Notes: a model not told the origin generated them from the sequence alone. A stretch of DNA of 64,000 nucleotides from Methylobacterium sp. DB0501 (GCF_011043735.1 NZ_JAAKGV010000026.1:1-64000); one strand, 5' to 3'; positions 50,588-59,690 are shown, numbered from the stretch's first letter. Numbers and translations: made by a program.

Positions 50588-51742
50588 ATGATCAGGGATC
50601 AAAACACACTGGAGATGATCACGAATTCCGTCCGTCAGTTCGTGACGGAGGTCCTGATCCCACGCGAGGAAGAAGTCGCGGAACACGACGCCATTCCTGA
50701 AGACATCATCGAGCAGATGAAATCTCTGGGCTTCTTCGGGCTGACCATTCCGGAGATGTATGGCGGTCTCGGTCTGACGATGGAAGAGGAGGTGGAGGTC
50801 GTGTTCGAACTCGGCCGCGCCTCCCCGGCCTATCGGTCATACATCGGAACGAATAACGGGATCGGTTCGCTCGGCATCTTGATCGACGGCACGGATGCCC
50901 AGAAAGATGTCTATCTTCCTCGGCTCGCGAACGGGGACTTGCTCAGTTCTTTCTGCCTAACCGAGCCCGATTCCGGCTCTGACGCCGCCTCTCTGAGGTG
51001 CACCGCAGTCCGCGACGGCGACGTCTATGTTCTGAACGGCACGAAGCGTTTCATCACGAACGCGCCGGTCGCCGACCTGTTCACGGTGATGGCTCGGACG
51101 ACGCCGGCGATTGCGGGCGCCGCGGGCATCAGCGCTTTCATCGTGGATCGCCACAGTCCTGGCCTCTCCGTCGGCAAGGCCGATCGCAAGATGGGGCAGA
51201 AGGGCGCCCTCACCAGCGACGTTATCTTCGACGACGTCGCCGTACCGGTCGGCAACTTGATCGGGGGCGTCGAAGGGATCGGCTTCAAGACTGCCATGAA
51301 GGTCCTCGACAAGGGGCGGCTGCACATCGCAGCGTTGAGCGTGGCTGCAGCCGAACGGATGCTTGCCGATGCCCTGCTCTATGCCACCGAACGCCGACAA
51401 TTCAGGAAACCGATCTCCGAGTTCCAGTTGATCCAGGCGATGCTGGCGGACAGCAAGGCTGAGATTTACGCCGCCAAATGCATGGTCCGCGATGCGGCGC
51501 GACGCCGCGACGAAGGCCTCGATGTCGGCACGGAGGCCTCGTGCGCGAAGATGTTCGCGTCTGAGATGTGCGGACGTGTCGCCGATCGCTGCGTTCAGAT
51601 CCATGGCGGCGCCGGCTACGTGAGCGACTATTCGATCGAGCGATTCTATCGGGATGTCCGGCTGTTCCGGATCTATGAAGGAACGACACAAATCCAGCAA
51701 ATCATCATCGCCCGCAACATGATCCGAGAGATCACGAGTTAA
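50588..51742 (+). CDS. acyl-CoA dehydrogenase
   Basis: A 384-aa FAD enzyme that makes the 2,3-double bond in an acyl-CoA and reduces ETF. GAGGAAAGG precedes the ATG at 50588, 48 nt after the IclR stop. Motifs: FFGLTIPEMYGGLGLTMEEE, FCLTEPDSGSDAASLRCTAV (the FAD/substrate loop) and FITNAPVADLFTVMARTTPA. The catalytic Glu is probably in FRIYEGTTQIQQIII near residue 367. QIHGGAGYVSDYSIERFYRD is the usual C-terminal region. The nearby etfAB and ETF-quinone oxidoreductase genes give its electron path. The substrate is inferred from the pathway only. Confidence 0.93.
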   Translation: MIRDQNTLEMITNSVRQFVTEVLIPREEEVAEHDAIPEDIIEQMKSLGFFGLTIPEMYGGLGLTMEEEVEVVFELGRASPAYRSYIGTNNGIGSLGILIDGTDAQKDVYLPRLANGDLLSSFCLTEPDSGSDAASLRCTAVRDGDVYVLNGTKRFITNAPVADLFTVMARTTPAIAGAAGISAFIVDRHSPGLSVGKADRKMGQKGALTSDVIFDDVAVPVGNLIGGVEGIGFKTAMKVLDKGRLHIAALSVAAAERMLADALLYATERRQFRKPISEFQLIQAMLADSKAEIYAAKCMVRDAARRRDEGLDVGTEASCAKMFASEMCGRVADRCVQIHGGAGYVSDYSIERFYRDVRLFRIYEGTTQIQQIIIARNMIREITS

Positions 51743-51988
51743 GACAATGCCGGAGCACGGCGTGAACGATCACGTTCGGCTGTAGATCCTGCGTCGTGCG
51801 ACACGCCTCGACTGAGGCGCACACGACAGAGAAGCGGAGGCGGGCAGGTCGGGATTTTGCGGCTGCCTCCCAACCCATCACAGAACTCGATTTGAGAATG
51901 GCTGTAGCGGACCCGCACTGTGCGTCCGAAGGAAGACCTATGTCCGCTGCAGACAGAACGCAACCATCAATGCAAGGGGAGGATATCG

Positions 51989-53266
51989 ATGCAAACGACT
52001 ACTGCCGGGAGCGCACGCGCAAAGGATGAGATCGCGCGTGACAGGACATGGATGTACGCCTTCGTCTTCTGTTTTCTCGCGCTGTTGATCGATGGCGCCG
52101 ATCTGATGCTGCTGGCCTACGCCTTGACGAGCATCAAGGCCGAGTTCGGGCTCACCAGCGTGGAAGCCGGCAGCCTCGGCAGCGTCACCCTCGCCGGCAT
52201 GGCGCTCGGCGGCATCTATGGCGGCTGGGCGTGCGATCGCTTCGGCCGGGTCCGGACCGTCGCGTGGACGATCATGCTGTTCTCGGTCGGCACCGCCCTG
52301 CTCGGCTTCACGCAAAGCTACCTGCAGTTCGCCGTCGTAAGGTTCGGGTCCTCCCTCGGACTTGGGGCACTCTACGTAGCCTGCAACACGCTGATGGCGG
52401 AATACGTACCGACCAAGTACCGGACGACCGTGCTCGGCACCCTGCAGGCTGGGTGGTCTGTCGGCTATGTCGTGGCAACCTTGCTGGCTGGCTGGATCCT
52501 GCCCATCCACGGCTGGCGGTGGCTGTTCTTCATCGCGATCATTCCCGTCATCCTGTCGCTTTTCATGCGCAAACTTGTCCCGGAGCCGGAGAGTTGGGTG
52601 AAGGCCAAGGCTGAACGGCTAGAGACGGCCGGCACCGTGGAGACGCAGGCCCAGCCTAGCGAGAGCGCGTTCAAGGCTGTCTTCGGCGACCCGCGCACCC
52701 GAAGCATGTTCCTGTTCTGGGCGGCCACGGCCGGATTGCTCCAGTTCGGTTATTATGGGGTCAACAATTGGCTTCCGGCCTACCTGCAGACAGAGATGAA
52801 CATGAAGTTCAGTTCAGTGACGTCCTATCTCGTCGGCAGCTACACGGCGATGATCCTGGGTAAGATCGTCGCCGGCGTGGCGGCGGACAAACTCGGCCGT
52901 CGTGCTGTTTTTGCCCTCGGTGCTCTCGGGACCGCCGTCTTTCTTCCCGTGATCGTGCTCTGGCACACTCCAGACAACATTCTCTGGATGCTGGTGGTGT
53001 TCGGCTTCCTCTATGGTGTCCCCTACGGTGTCAACGCGACCTATATGGCCGAGAGTTTCCAAGCCCGCTATCGCGGAACGGCGGTGGGCGGTGCCTACAA
53101 CCTCGGCCGGATCGGCGCGGCCCTCGCCCCGATCGTCATCGGGTTTCTCGCGAGCCAGTTCTCGATCGGCTTCGGGTTCCTGGTCATGGGGGCTGCGTAT
53201 CTCGTCTGCGGACTGATCCCCGCCCTCTTCATTCGCGAGAAGCAGTTCGATCCGAAGACCCAATAA
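51989..53266 (+). CDS. MFS acid transporter, AAHS type
   Basis: A 425-aa, 12-helix carrier. The ATG at 51989 follows GGGGAGG by 7 nt. The first helix FVFCFLALLIDGADLMLLAY carries the Asp-Gly-x-Asp motif of the aromatic acid:H+ symporter group. GGWACDRFGRVRTVAWTIML is the loop 2-3 signature, and EYVPTKYRTTVLGTLQAGWS the loop 4-5 region. The central loop (residues about 200-240) is charged. Related carriers import aromatic acids or, in dca-type clusters, dicarboxylates. It ends the plus-strand unit after acyl-CoA dehydrogenase, across a 246-nt gap, and should bring in the pathway substrate. Confidence 0.88.
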   Translation: MQTTTAGSARAKDEIARDRTWMYAFVFCFLALLIDGADLMLLAYALTSIKAEFGLTSVEAGSLGSVTLAGMALGGIYGGWACDRFGRVRTVAWTIMLFSVGTALLGFTQSYLQFAVVRFGSSLGLGALYVACNTLMAEYVPTKYRTTVLGTLQAGWSVGYVVATLLAGWILPIHGWRWLFFIAIIPVILSLFMRKLVPEPESWVKAKAERLETAGTVETQAQPSESAFKAVFGDPRTRSMFLFWAATAGLLQFGYYGVNNWLPAYLQTEMNMKFSSVTSYLVGSYTAMILGKIVAGVAADKLGRRAVFALGALGTAVFLPVIVLWHTPDNILWMLVVFGFLYGVPYGVNATYMAESFQARYRGTAVGGAYNLGRIGAALAPIVIGFLASQFSIGFGFLVMGAAYLVCGLIPALFIREKQFDPKTQ

Positions 53267-53411
53267 GTGGGTTAGCACTCGGCAGAAACGGCTCAAGTCG
53301 GACGGACAATGATGGTGCGCCGCTCAAGGCGTCGACACCAACATTGCCCGTCCGCATCGCAAGAAGAACCGAAAGCTGCATTCTTGCCATACATAGGGCA
53401 AGCTATTAGAT

Positions 53412-53972
53412 CTATGTCAGCCCTGACTGGGATGTTCTGAGTGCACGATAGACGCTGGCCCGGGCTATGCTGAGCTTCCGTGCGATCTCGGCAGGCCCCA
53501 AGCCCTCGGCCTTCAGGGCACATACCTCGGCGGGATTGATCGAGGGGGTCCGGCCCTTGTAGACGCCGGCGGCCTTGGCCTTGGCGATCCCTTCCATCTG
53601 GCGTTCGCGCCGCAGGTTGGTCTCGAACTCGGCGAAGACCCCGAGCATGTCGAGGAAGGCCTTGCCGGTGGCCGTGCCGGTGTCGATCGGCTGCTCGGTG
53701 GCCTGCAGGCGGGCGCCTTTGGCCTTCAGGGTGCGCACGATGTCCTGGAGGTCGCCGATGGAGCGGGCGAGCCGATCGATGCGGGTGACGACGAGGGTGT
53801 CGCCCTTGCCGATGAAATCCAGCACGATCGACAACTCGGTCCGGCCGGTGGTCGAGGTGCCGGAGACTTTCTCCGCCCGGATCGGGTCGCACCCGGCCGC
53901 CTTGAGGGCGTCGAGCTGGATCGTGAGGTCCTGATCAGTGGTGGAGACGCGTGCGTAGCCGATACGAGCCAT
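53412..53972 (-). CDS. serine recombinase (resolvase/invertase family)
   Basis: A 186-aa small serine recombinase. The nucleophile Ser is in MARIGYARVSTTDQDLTIQL. LDFIGKGDTLVVTRIDRLAR with the RxDRLxR motif and GVFAEFETNLRRERQMEGIA are the core and long-helix regions. The C-terminal helix-turn-helix is CALKAEGLGPAEIARKLSIA then RASVYRALR. It acts on paired short sites near its own gene. It marks the right border of the catabolic island. Resolution of a transposon or of plasmid multimers are both possible. Confidence 0.93.
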   Translation of the reverse strand: MARIGYARVSTTDQDLTIQLDALKAAGCDPIRAEKVSGTSTTGRTELSIVLDFIGKGDTLVVTRIDRLARSIGDLQDIVRTLKAKGARLQATEQPIDTGTATGKAFLDMLGVFAEFETNLRRERQMEGIAKAKAAGVYKGRTPSINPAEVCALKAEGLGPAEIARKLSIARASVYRALRTSQSGLT

Positions 53973-54004
53973 GAAGCGTCCCGGATGGATCTAGACCCTG
54001 CATG

Positions 54005-54090
54005 CTTAGCGTCGCAAAACCCCAAAAACAACCCTAATAAGACGCCGTTTTGCGTCTCAAGGTCACGACTCTTTTGGGTATACCCATCTG
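54005..54090. promoter_or_regulatory. possible recombinase sites upstream of the resolvase gene
   Basis: Three dyads lie here: GTCGCAAAAC near 54010 inverted against GTTTTGCGTC near 54052, the hairpin AGACGC-CGTTTT-GCGTCT, and the perfect 12-bp palindrome TGGGTATACCCA at 54075-54086. Small serine recombinases bind two or three such sub-sites just upstream of their own gene. Confidence 0.45.
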
Positions 54091-54188
54091 CTCCATTCAG
54101 ACCGTGACATAACTGCGCCTTGATGCGAGAATGCCGCTTAGGGAGAGATGCATTCTTACTCCCTGGATAGGTGGCAGGGCTAACGCTG

Positions 54189-54476
54189 ATGGCAGAGCTA
54201 ATTCGCCGAACCGTACAGGTGGCCGAGAATGGAAGGATGAACCTCCCTGCCGAGATGCGTCGCGGCCTAGGACTGACCGGACCGGGGCGTGTGATCCTCA
54301 CTCAGGATGAGGATGGCATCCGTATCACGACGGCCGACCAAGCCCTCAGACGCATTCGCGCCCTGGCTGCTCCATTTGCCCAAGGACGAGCGTCCGTAGT
54401 CGACGAATTCCTCGCGGAGCGTCGGGCTGAAGCGGCCCGTGAGGAGGGCGGGGAAGCGGATGCCGGGCATGACTGA
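54189..54476 (+). CDS. AbrB/MazE-like antitoxin of a VapC pair
   Basis: A 95-aa antitoxin; the ATG at 54189 is chosen, with GTG at 54171 as alternative. The swapped-hairpin domain reads IRRTVQVAENGRMNLPAEMR and RGLGLTGPGRVILTQDEDG, as in AbrB-type antitoxins. The tail AAPFAQGRASVVDEFLAERR with EEGGEADAG is the toxin-binding part. It overlaps the VapC gene by 8 nt. The same arrangement is at 59691-60319, whose antitoxin shares the D-E-FLA-x-R ending. Confidence 0.8.
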   Translation: MAELIRRTVQVAENGRMNLPAEMRRGLGLTGPGRVILTQDEDGIRITTADQALRRIRALAAPFAQGRASVVDEFLAERRAEAAREEGGEADAGHD

Positions 54477-54861
54477 TCCGGTTCTGGATGCCTCGGCGGT
54501 GCTGGCCGTCATATTCGACGAGCCGGGTGCCGATCGCGTGGCGGCCCACCTGCCCGGCGCGCGGATCTCCGCGGTCAACGCCGCGGAGGTGATGACCAAG
54601 CTCGTCGATCTCGGGATGCCGGAGGATACCGTCGACGCGATCTTCGAGGGGCTGCAGCTCACGATCCTGCCCTTCGAGATGGCTCATGCGCGCGAGACCG
54701 CGCGCCTGCGGACGCTCACCCGGGCGGCCGGCCTCTCGCTCGGCGATCGCGCCTGCCTGGCGGTGGCGGGACAGCTCGATGCCCCTGCGTTCACGACCGA
54801 TCGGGCTTGGTCGCGGGTGGACGGTGCCGTCGTCGGCGTCACGATCGAGCTGCTGCGCTGA
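54469..54861 (+). CDS. vapC: VapC-type PIN-domain toxin
   Basis: A 130-aa PIN ribonuclease. The first acidic cluster is VLDASAVLAVIFDEPGADRV, then a Glu in ISAVNAAEVMTKLVDLGMPE, the third acid in AGLSLGDRACLAVAGQLDAP, and the last in AFTTDRAWSRV. All four expected positions are filled. The start at 54469 overlaps the antitoxin. It is clearly related to the VapC at 59930 (GLSLGDRYCLALANREGVPA) and less so to that at 10947. It should cleave RNA when released. Confidence 0.85.
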   Translation: MTDPVLDASAVLAVIFDEPGADRVAAHLPGARISAVNAAEVMTKLVDLGMPEDTVDAIFEGLQLTILPFEMAHARETARLRTLTRAAGLSLGDRACLAVAGQLDAPAFTTDRAWSRVDGAVVGVTIELLR

Positions 54862-54865
54862 ACCG

Positions 54866-55540
54866 ATGGCGGGCGCCGCGGCCCTCGTGGTGATCGCCGC
54901 AGGGCTCAACGAGCGGCAGCGGGCCTATCTGCTCGCCACCTACGACGAGGATCAGGCCCGCGAGGCGACGCATCGCGGGCCGGGCGGTCCTCCGGCCCGG
55001 CGCTGGCGCTGGATCGAGTACGGGCCTGTCGGTCACAAGTGGCTCGATGGGCCAGGATCCCGCCTGCTGCGGGCCAAGCTGACGCAGTCCGGCATGGTCA
55101 GCCAGGGGACCGGCGCCACATGGGCGGCGCTGGCCGAGCGCGGCCTGCTGACCACGCGACACGAGCATACCGGCCTGATCGACACGCGCAGCCGCCGGGC
55201 GATCCGGTCCCTCATGGTGCGGCTGACGACCGACGGCCGGAAGGTGGCCCGCCTCCTGCGGGGCGAGCCGCCGACACGGCCGCGGAGCATGGAGCCCAAG
55301 CCGCTCTCCCTGTCGGCGCTGCGCCTGGTGGCCTACGGCCAGCAGCATCCCGAGGAGGCGTTCGATTTCCATGCCCCCTGGGGCGTGTGCCCGCTCGACT
55401 ACCTCGTGGTCCTCGGGATCTGCCGCGGCCTCGTGAAGCGCGGGCTGCTCGCCGGCGACCCGCCGACCCGGCTCCGGATCACCCCGGCCGGCTCGGTCCT
55501 CGACGTCACGCAGGAGACCAACTGGAAGCCCTTCGCCTGA
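54866..55540 (+). CDS. hypothetical protein with winged-helix-like segments, 224 aa
   Basis: Not assigned to a named family. It starts 4 nt after the vapC stop, so it is in the same transcript. Two regions look like winged-helix ends: SQGTGATWAALAERGLLTTR, then IRSLMVRLTTDGRKVARLLR, and later LVVLGICRGLVKRGLLAGDP, LRITPAGSVLDVTQ. N-terminal LNERQRAYLLATYDEDQARE is also typical of small DNA-binding regulators. A DNA-binding role is likely but its target is unknown. Position after a toxin-antitoxin pair may be accidental. Confidence 0.65.
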   Translation: MAGAAALVVIAAGLNERQRAYLLATYDEDQAREATHRGPGGPPARRWRWIEYGPVGHKWLDGPGSRLLRAKLTQSGMVSQGTGATWAALAERGLLTTRHEHTGLIDTRSRRAIRSLMVRLTTDGRKVARLLRGEPPTRPRSMEPKPLSLSALRLVAYGQQHPEEAFDFHAPWGVCPLDYLVVLGICRGLVKRGLLAGDPPTRLRITPAGSVLDVTQETNWKPFA

Positions 55541-55712
55541 AATCCCGAGAGCGTGTCGCCGCGTTCCGACTGGTGAGCGGCGCACGGGCCTTGAGTCCTG
55601 GTCAAGGTGGTAGCCGCAGCGGTCCCCAGAGGAGTTCCGGCTCGGTCGACCGGCGGCGCGGCCGGCTGGCCCACGCGGCGATGGCGTCTCGGAGCGCTCC
55701 TCTCTCGGTCGG

Positions 55713-56561
55713 TCAGGATGAGCGCTGAACGAGGGCCTGCAGACTCGCCAGGATCGAGGCAGCCTCGTACGGCTTGCGGACCACCGGCACGTCCTTCAGT
55801 TGGGCAGGGATGTTGGCGCTGTCGCCATAGCCGGTCGCGAACAGGAACGGGACGTTGCGCCGCCGCAGCTCCTCCGCGACGGCGATCGACGTTCCCACCC
55901 CGAGGTTGATGTCCAGCACCGCGACATCCGGCGTCCGGGCAGCGAGAAGCTTCAACGCTTCCGACTCGGAGCCTGCCGTGACGACGTGCTCGATCCGGGC
56001 GTTGGCCAGGATCTGTTCGAGGCCGACCGCGATGACGAGTTGGTCCTCGAGGATCATCACGCACAGCTCGGCCAAGTCTTCGACGTCGAGAGCGGGAGGG
56101 AGAACGGACGGTACGGGCCGCGCGACGTCCCTGGCTTTGGACACCGTCAGATACCTTGCCGGGATCCTGAAGTGGCCCCGCAGCCCCTCGGGCCGGTACT
56201 CGACGGCGCTCGATCCGCCGAGATCGTAGGGGATGCTGCGGTCGATCAGAACGGACCCGAAGCCGCTGCGGCTCGGGGGACGGACCTCCGGACCGCCGCT
56301 CTCGCGCCAGGTGATGTCGCAGGTGCCGCCGGCATCGATCGTCCAGGCGACCGCGAGCTTGCCGCCCGGGCGGGACAGCGCGCCGTACTTGGCGGCGTTC
56401 GTCGCCAGTTCGTGCAACACCAGGGCCATGACGGAGTAGGCCCGCGCGTCGAGCACGAGGGAAGGCCCCGCCGTCTCGATGGCATCGGCGGCGGTGCGGT
56501 AGGGGGTCAGTTCCGCGTCGAGGAGCGCGGCGAGACTGCCGCCACCGTCGCCCCGCACGAC
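55713..56561 (-). pseudogene. detached C-terminal part of the phytochrome kinase: HATPase and receiver
   Basis: This part shares the reading frame of the gene at 56562-58259 and is cut from it by one TAG. It begins RGDGGGSLAALLDAELTPYR, continues with the HWE-type ATP-binding N-box LVLHELATNAAKYGALS and GSVLIDRSIPYDLGG, then a receiver domain: CVMILEDQLVIAVGLEQILA with the acidic pocket, VAVLDINLG with the phosphoacceptor Asp and PVVRKPYEAASI with the Lys. It could be translated on its own from GTG at 56558 as a kinase tail without its histidine. More likely it is the rear of an 848-aa protein. Confidence 0.7.
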
Positions 56562-58259
56562 CTAGTCGTGCGCCAGGGACAGCGCCTGGATCCGGCCCTT
56601 CAGCGTCGCGACGTAGCCTGCGAGGCTCTGGCCTTCCTCGGTCGGGTGGGCGACGAGGGCCCCGATCAGCGCGAGGATGTTCTTGACCCGATGGTTGAGC
56701 TCCTCGTTGAGCATGCGCTGGCGGACGTCCGCCTTCGACCGCTCGTCGGCCAGCAGCTCGCTGTTGTGGAGCACGACCTCGACCACGGCGGCGCGGATGG
56801 CCTCGCCGAACTGCCGGTCCTGCTCGGTCCAGGGCTGCGACTGGCAGTGGACCGTCTCCTTCCAGACGGCGAAGCTCTTGCGTGGGGTCAGGCGATCGCC
56901 GAACGGGCCGCTCTCGTAGCTCTTGTTCGGGTCGCCGGCCCATTCGAGGGTCTCGACCACCTCCCTGCGGAACAGCATCAGATAGTCCTGCGGGCGCTGC
57001 GACATCGGGATGACCAGCGCGCCGGAGACGTCGCCGGCGTAGTCCTGCGCGGGCGCATGCGCGGCCGACAGCCGGTTGGAGGCCCAGGTCCGGCCTTCCG
57101 CCACCCCCTCGGCGAAGCGCAGCAGGGCCGGGAGAGCGGGCTTGGGTGGCGTGGTGCCCTCCGAGGACCACCGCCCCCCGAGCGACATGCCGATGCCGTC
57201 GCAGGGGATCAGCGCCTTGAAGACGGTCATGCGGGAACGGAGCAGCTCCTCGACGTCGGCGGACCGGTTCGCGTCCCTCAGCAGGTCGTCGAGGAACTGG
57301 CGCGCGCGGGTCGCGGCCTCCAGCGTCTGCCTCGCGCGCATGGTCTCGATGTGCAGCGAGAAGAACTCGCCGAACATCTCGGCGGCGACCCGCTGGCCCA
57401 GCGTCAGGGTCCGCGGCGCGTAGTGGTGGCAGGCGATCAGTCCCCACAGAGCGCCGCCGACGATGATCGAGATCGACATCGAGGCGCCGACGCCCATGTT
57501 GCGCAGGTACTCGCAATGGATCGGCGAGACGCTGCGCAGGTGCGCGTGAGACAGGTCGAGGGGCTCGCCCGACAGGTCGAGGACCGGCTCGATCGGAACG
57601 GTCTTGAAGTCGGCGTCGGAGATGACGCGGATCGGGTTGCGCAGGTAGAGGGCCCGCGCCTGCTGCGGGATGTCGGAGCCGGGGAAATTCTGCCCCATGA
57701 AGCTTTCGAGGTCGCCGCGCTTGGCCTCGGCGATCACCTTGCCGGCGCCGTCCGCGCCGAGCTGGTAGATCATCACCCGGTCGTAGCCGAGCATGGCCCG
57801 GACGAGCCGTGCGGTGTCGCGAAACAGCCGGTCCGTCCTGTCGACGTCCCGGACGTGGGCGACGACCGTGCGCGCGAGTTCGAGGGGTTCGGCGACGTTG
57901 TCGCCGGCCGGCTCGAACTCGACGACGACCGTGCCCTTGAAGCGGTGGGCGGCGACGTCGAACGCTCGTCCGGACGGAAGCGTCAGGCCGAACGTCAGCG
58001 CCGGCCGGGACGCCTCCTTCGCGCGGGCCAGAGCGTTCCGGACGGCATGGGCGGCCTCGTCCCCGAGGACCGCCTCCAGCCGCAGGCCGTTCGGGTTGCC
58101 GGCCATCCCGAGCATGGCCGGCGCGTTCGCGGAATGGCGGAGCACGACGTTCGCCGCGGTGTCGCAGGCGAGCAGGCCGCCGTGGGGCTGGATGCTTCCC
58201 GGGATCTGGATCGGTTCCCGATCGCAATTGGTGAGGTCGACGCGTGGTCCAGAGATCAT
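56562..58259 (-). CDS. phytochrome-type sensor, HWE kinase, truncated by TAG
   Basis: A 565-aa front part of a bacteriophytochrome kinase. The PAS domain has the bilin-binding Cys12 in LTNCDREPIQIPGSIQPHGG. The GAF domain includes FPGSDIPQQARALYLRNPIR and SPIHCEYLRNMGVGASMSIS. The PHY domain has the tongue motif LTPRKSF. The phospho-accepting His is in LNEELNHRVKNILALIGALV. The frame then meets TAG at 56562 after SLAHD; the next codons continue the kinase, so the ATP-binding domain and receiver are lost unless the stop is read through. In relatives Gln often stands at this place, so CAG to TAG is likely. Confidence 0.82.
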   Translation of the reverse strand: MISGPRVDLTNCDREPIQIPGSIQPHGGLLACDTAANVVLRHSANAPAMLGMAGNPNGLRLEAVLGDEAAHAVRNALARAKEASRPALTFGLTLPSGRAFDVAAHRFKGTVVVEFEPAGDNVAEPLELARTVVAHVRDVDRTDRLFRDTARLVRAMLGYDRVMIYQLGADGAGKVIAEAKRGDLESFMGQNFPGSDIPQQARALYLRNPIRVISDADFKTVPIEPVLDLSGEPLDLSHAHLRSVSPIHCEYLRNMGVGASMSISIIVGGALWGLIACHHYAPRTLTLGQRVAAEMFGEFFSLHIETMRARQTLEAATRARQFLDDLLRDANRSADVEELLRSRMTVFKALIPCDGIGMSLGGRWSSEGTTPPKPALPALLRFAEGVAEGRTWASNRLSAAHAPAQDYAGDVSGALVIPMSQRPQDYLMLFRREVVETLEWAGDPNKSYESGPFGDRLTPRKSFAVWKETVHCQSQPWTEQDRQFGEAIRAAVVEVVLHNSELLADERSKADVRQRMLNEELNHRVKNILALIGALVAHPTEEGQSLAGYVATLKGRIQALSLAHD

Positions 58260-58456
58260 GGCCTGCCGCCCGTGAACGACCGGCTGGATGCGCGACCGCT
58301 TGAAAAGGTTCCGCCGGGCGAGGCACTTGCCGCCGACGTCCCCATCCCCGTTCTACGCCCCGCGCCGGTCTCCGTCATCTCGGTTCACCGGGTGAGGTGG
58401 ATCCCGAGGCGAACGCCACGAGCTGGTGGTGCGGCGAGGTCGAGCCGTCGCCAGCC

Positions 58457-59410
58457 TCAACTCCGGTGTCGGTGGGCCGACGGGTGAAGGTGAGCCGCGG
58501 CCTGTCCACGCCCGGCCAGCCTGGCTCGGCCAAGGAGTTGCAGGCGGGCCCTCACGGCTTCGTGGGCAGCCTCCTGCGTCTTGAGGACTGCGGCTTCCCT
58601 GGGCGAGGCCGCGCGGGTGTAGGCGTAGCAGCAGGGCCGCCCCTCCTGCCCGTGGAGGTGGGGGCCCCACACGCTCGCGGTCTTCGGGTCGAGGAGAAAC
58701 GTGCGGCCGAAACCATCGATCACGCGGGCTTCGGCGCCGATCCGCACCAATGATCCGGAGACCGGCCGGAGGGCGAGCAGCATCAAGACCCGGCCGGCCC
58801 GGCGCGCCCGCGCGGCCGCCTCGCGAGCCTCCTCGTCAACGCCCCGCTCCCGTGCCGCGGCCGCGGCCGCCCTCGCGAGGGATTCCTCCATCCGGTCGAC
58901 CACGCCGTGCAGGGCACGGACGTTCGCGAGGGAAACGGACCACGCCTTCAGATCCGGCAGGAAGCGAGCGCCCGGGACCGTGCGGACGAGAGCCACCGCT
59001 TCCTCGTTGTAGGCAAAGCCGACCCTCACATGGTCGTCCCTCACGCTCACGAGGATGTGGCGCGTCGAGAGCTGCTGGCCGTTGTGGGCGAGCGCGGCGA
59101 GGTACGAGCGTCCCTCGAGGCCGGGAGTGTCGAGGGGGATCGCGTGCCCCTCGAACTCGGCATCGCGCAGGATCCGCTCGATCCTGGCCTGCACCTCGCG
59201 CTGTTCCTGCGCGACGGCTTCCGCGAACCGGGTCACCCGGTTGACCGCGAGCACGCCCGGGACGTGCCACGATCTCGTTGCGAGGCGGAAGCGGGCCCTT
59301 GGGAAGGTCTGCTTGAACCGGGGCAGCATCGTCGGATCGGCGTCGGAGAGTTGCACGAGGGCGCCGTCCGGGAGGGCCGTGATGGCGAAGCCGCCGATCG
59401 TCGTCATCAT
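58457..59410 (-). CDS. protein with two HARP-like repeats
   Basis: A 317-aa protein starting at 59410 or 59407. Two related repeats are visible. TMLPRFKQTFPRARFRLATR with SWHVPGVLAVNRVTRFAEAV is the first, and LVRTVPGARFLPDLKAWSVS with LANVRALHGVVDRMEESLAR the second. They resemble HARP-type modules of annealing helicases (F-x-x-x-x-W-x-V). The C-terminal part is Ala/Arg-rich and ends in LHGQEGRPCCYAYTRAA. DNA binding is plausible. It has a leader hairpin (L5) and no strong ribosome binding site. Confidence 0.6.
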   Translation of the reverse strand: MMTTIGGFAITALPDGALVQLSDADPTMLPRFKQTFPRARFRLATRSWHVPGVLAVNRVTRFAEAVAQEQREVQARIERILRDAEFEGHAIPLDTPGLEGRSYLAALAHNGQQLSTRHILVSVRDDHVRVGFAYNEEAVALVRTVPGARFLPDLKAWSVSLANVRALHGVVDRMEESLARAAAAAARERGVDEEAREAAARARRAGRVLMLLALRPVSGSLVRIGAEARVIDGFGRTFLLDPKTASVWGPHLHGQEGRPCCYAYTRAASPREAAVLKTQEAAHEAVRARLQLLGRARLAGRGQAAAHLHPSAHRHRS

Positions 59411-59414
59411 GGAG

Positions 59415-59455
59415 GTCGCCCCTTCGATCGGAGCCTCTCCGATCACGGCCGACGT
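59415..59455 (-). promoter_or_regulatory. leader hairpin L5
   Basis: An 8-bp perfect stem, GATCGGAG-AGG-CTCCGATC (59426-59444), lies 15 nt upstream of the HARP-like gene. The loop is shorter than in L2-L4, as in L1. A GTCG/CGAC pair may form the outer stem. Confidence 0.5.
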
Positions 59456-59690
59456 CTCGCAGGCCTGGCCAAGGCTGAGTCTAGAGGAGCCCGTGGCGCC
59501 TGTATGCGCCATCCGTCATGGCGCATATCTCATTCAGCGGCGGGAAAAGGTACGCTTTGCAACAGTGAGGACGACACCGTGCCTGCGAAGGAGCGCCGTG
59601 GATCCATATGGCCACCGTCTCCGCATTTTATGGCTATCTCGGCTTCACATGGCGTATATGACTTTCTGTGGCGAACGATGGATATGCCCC

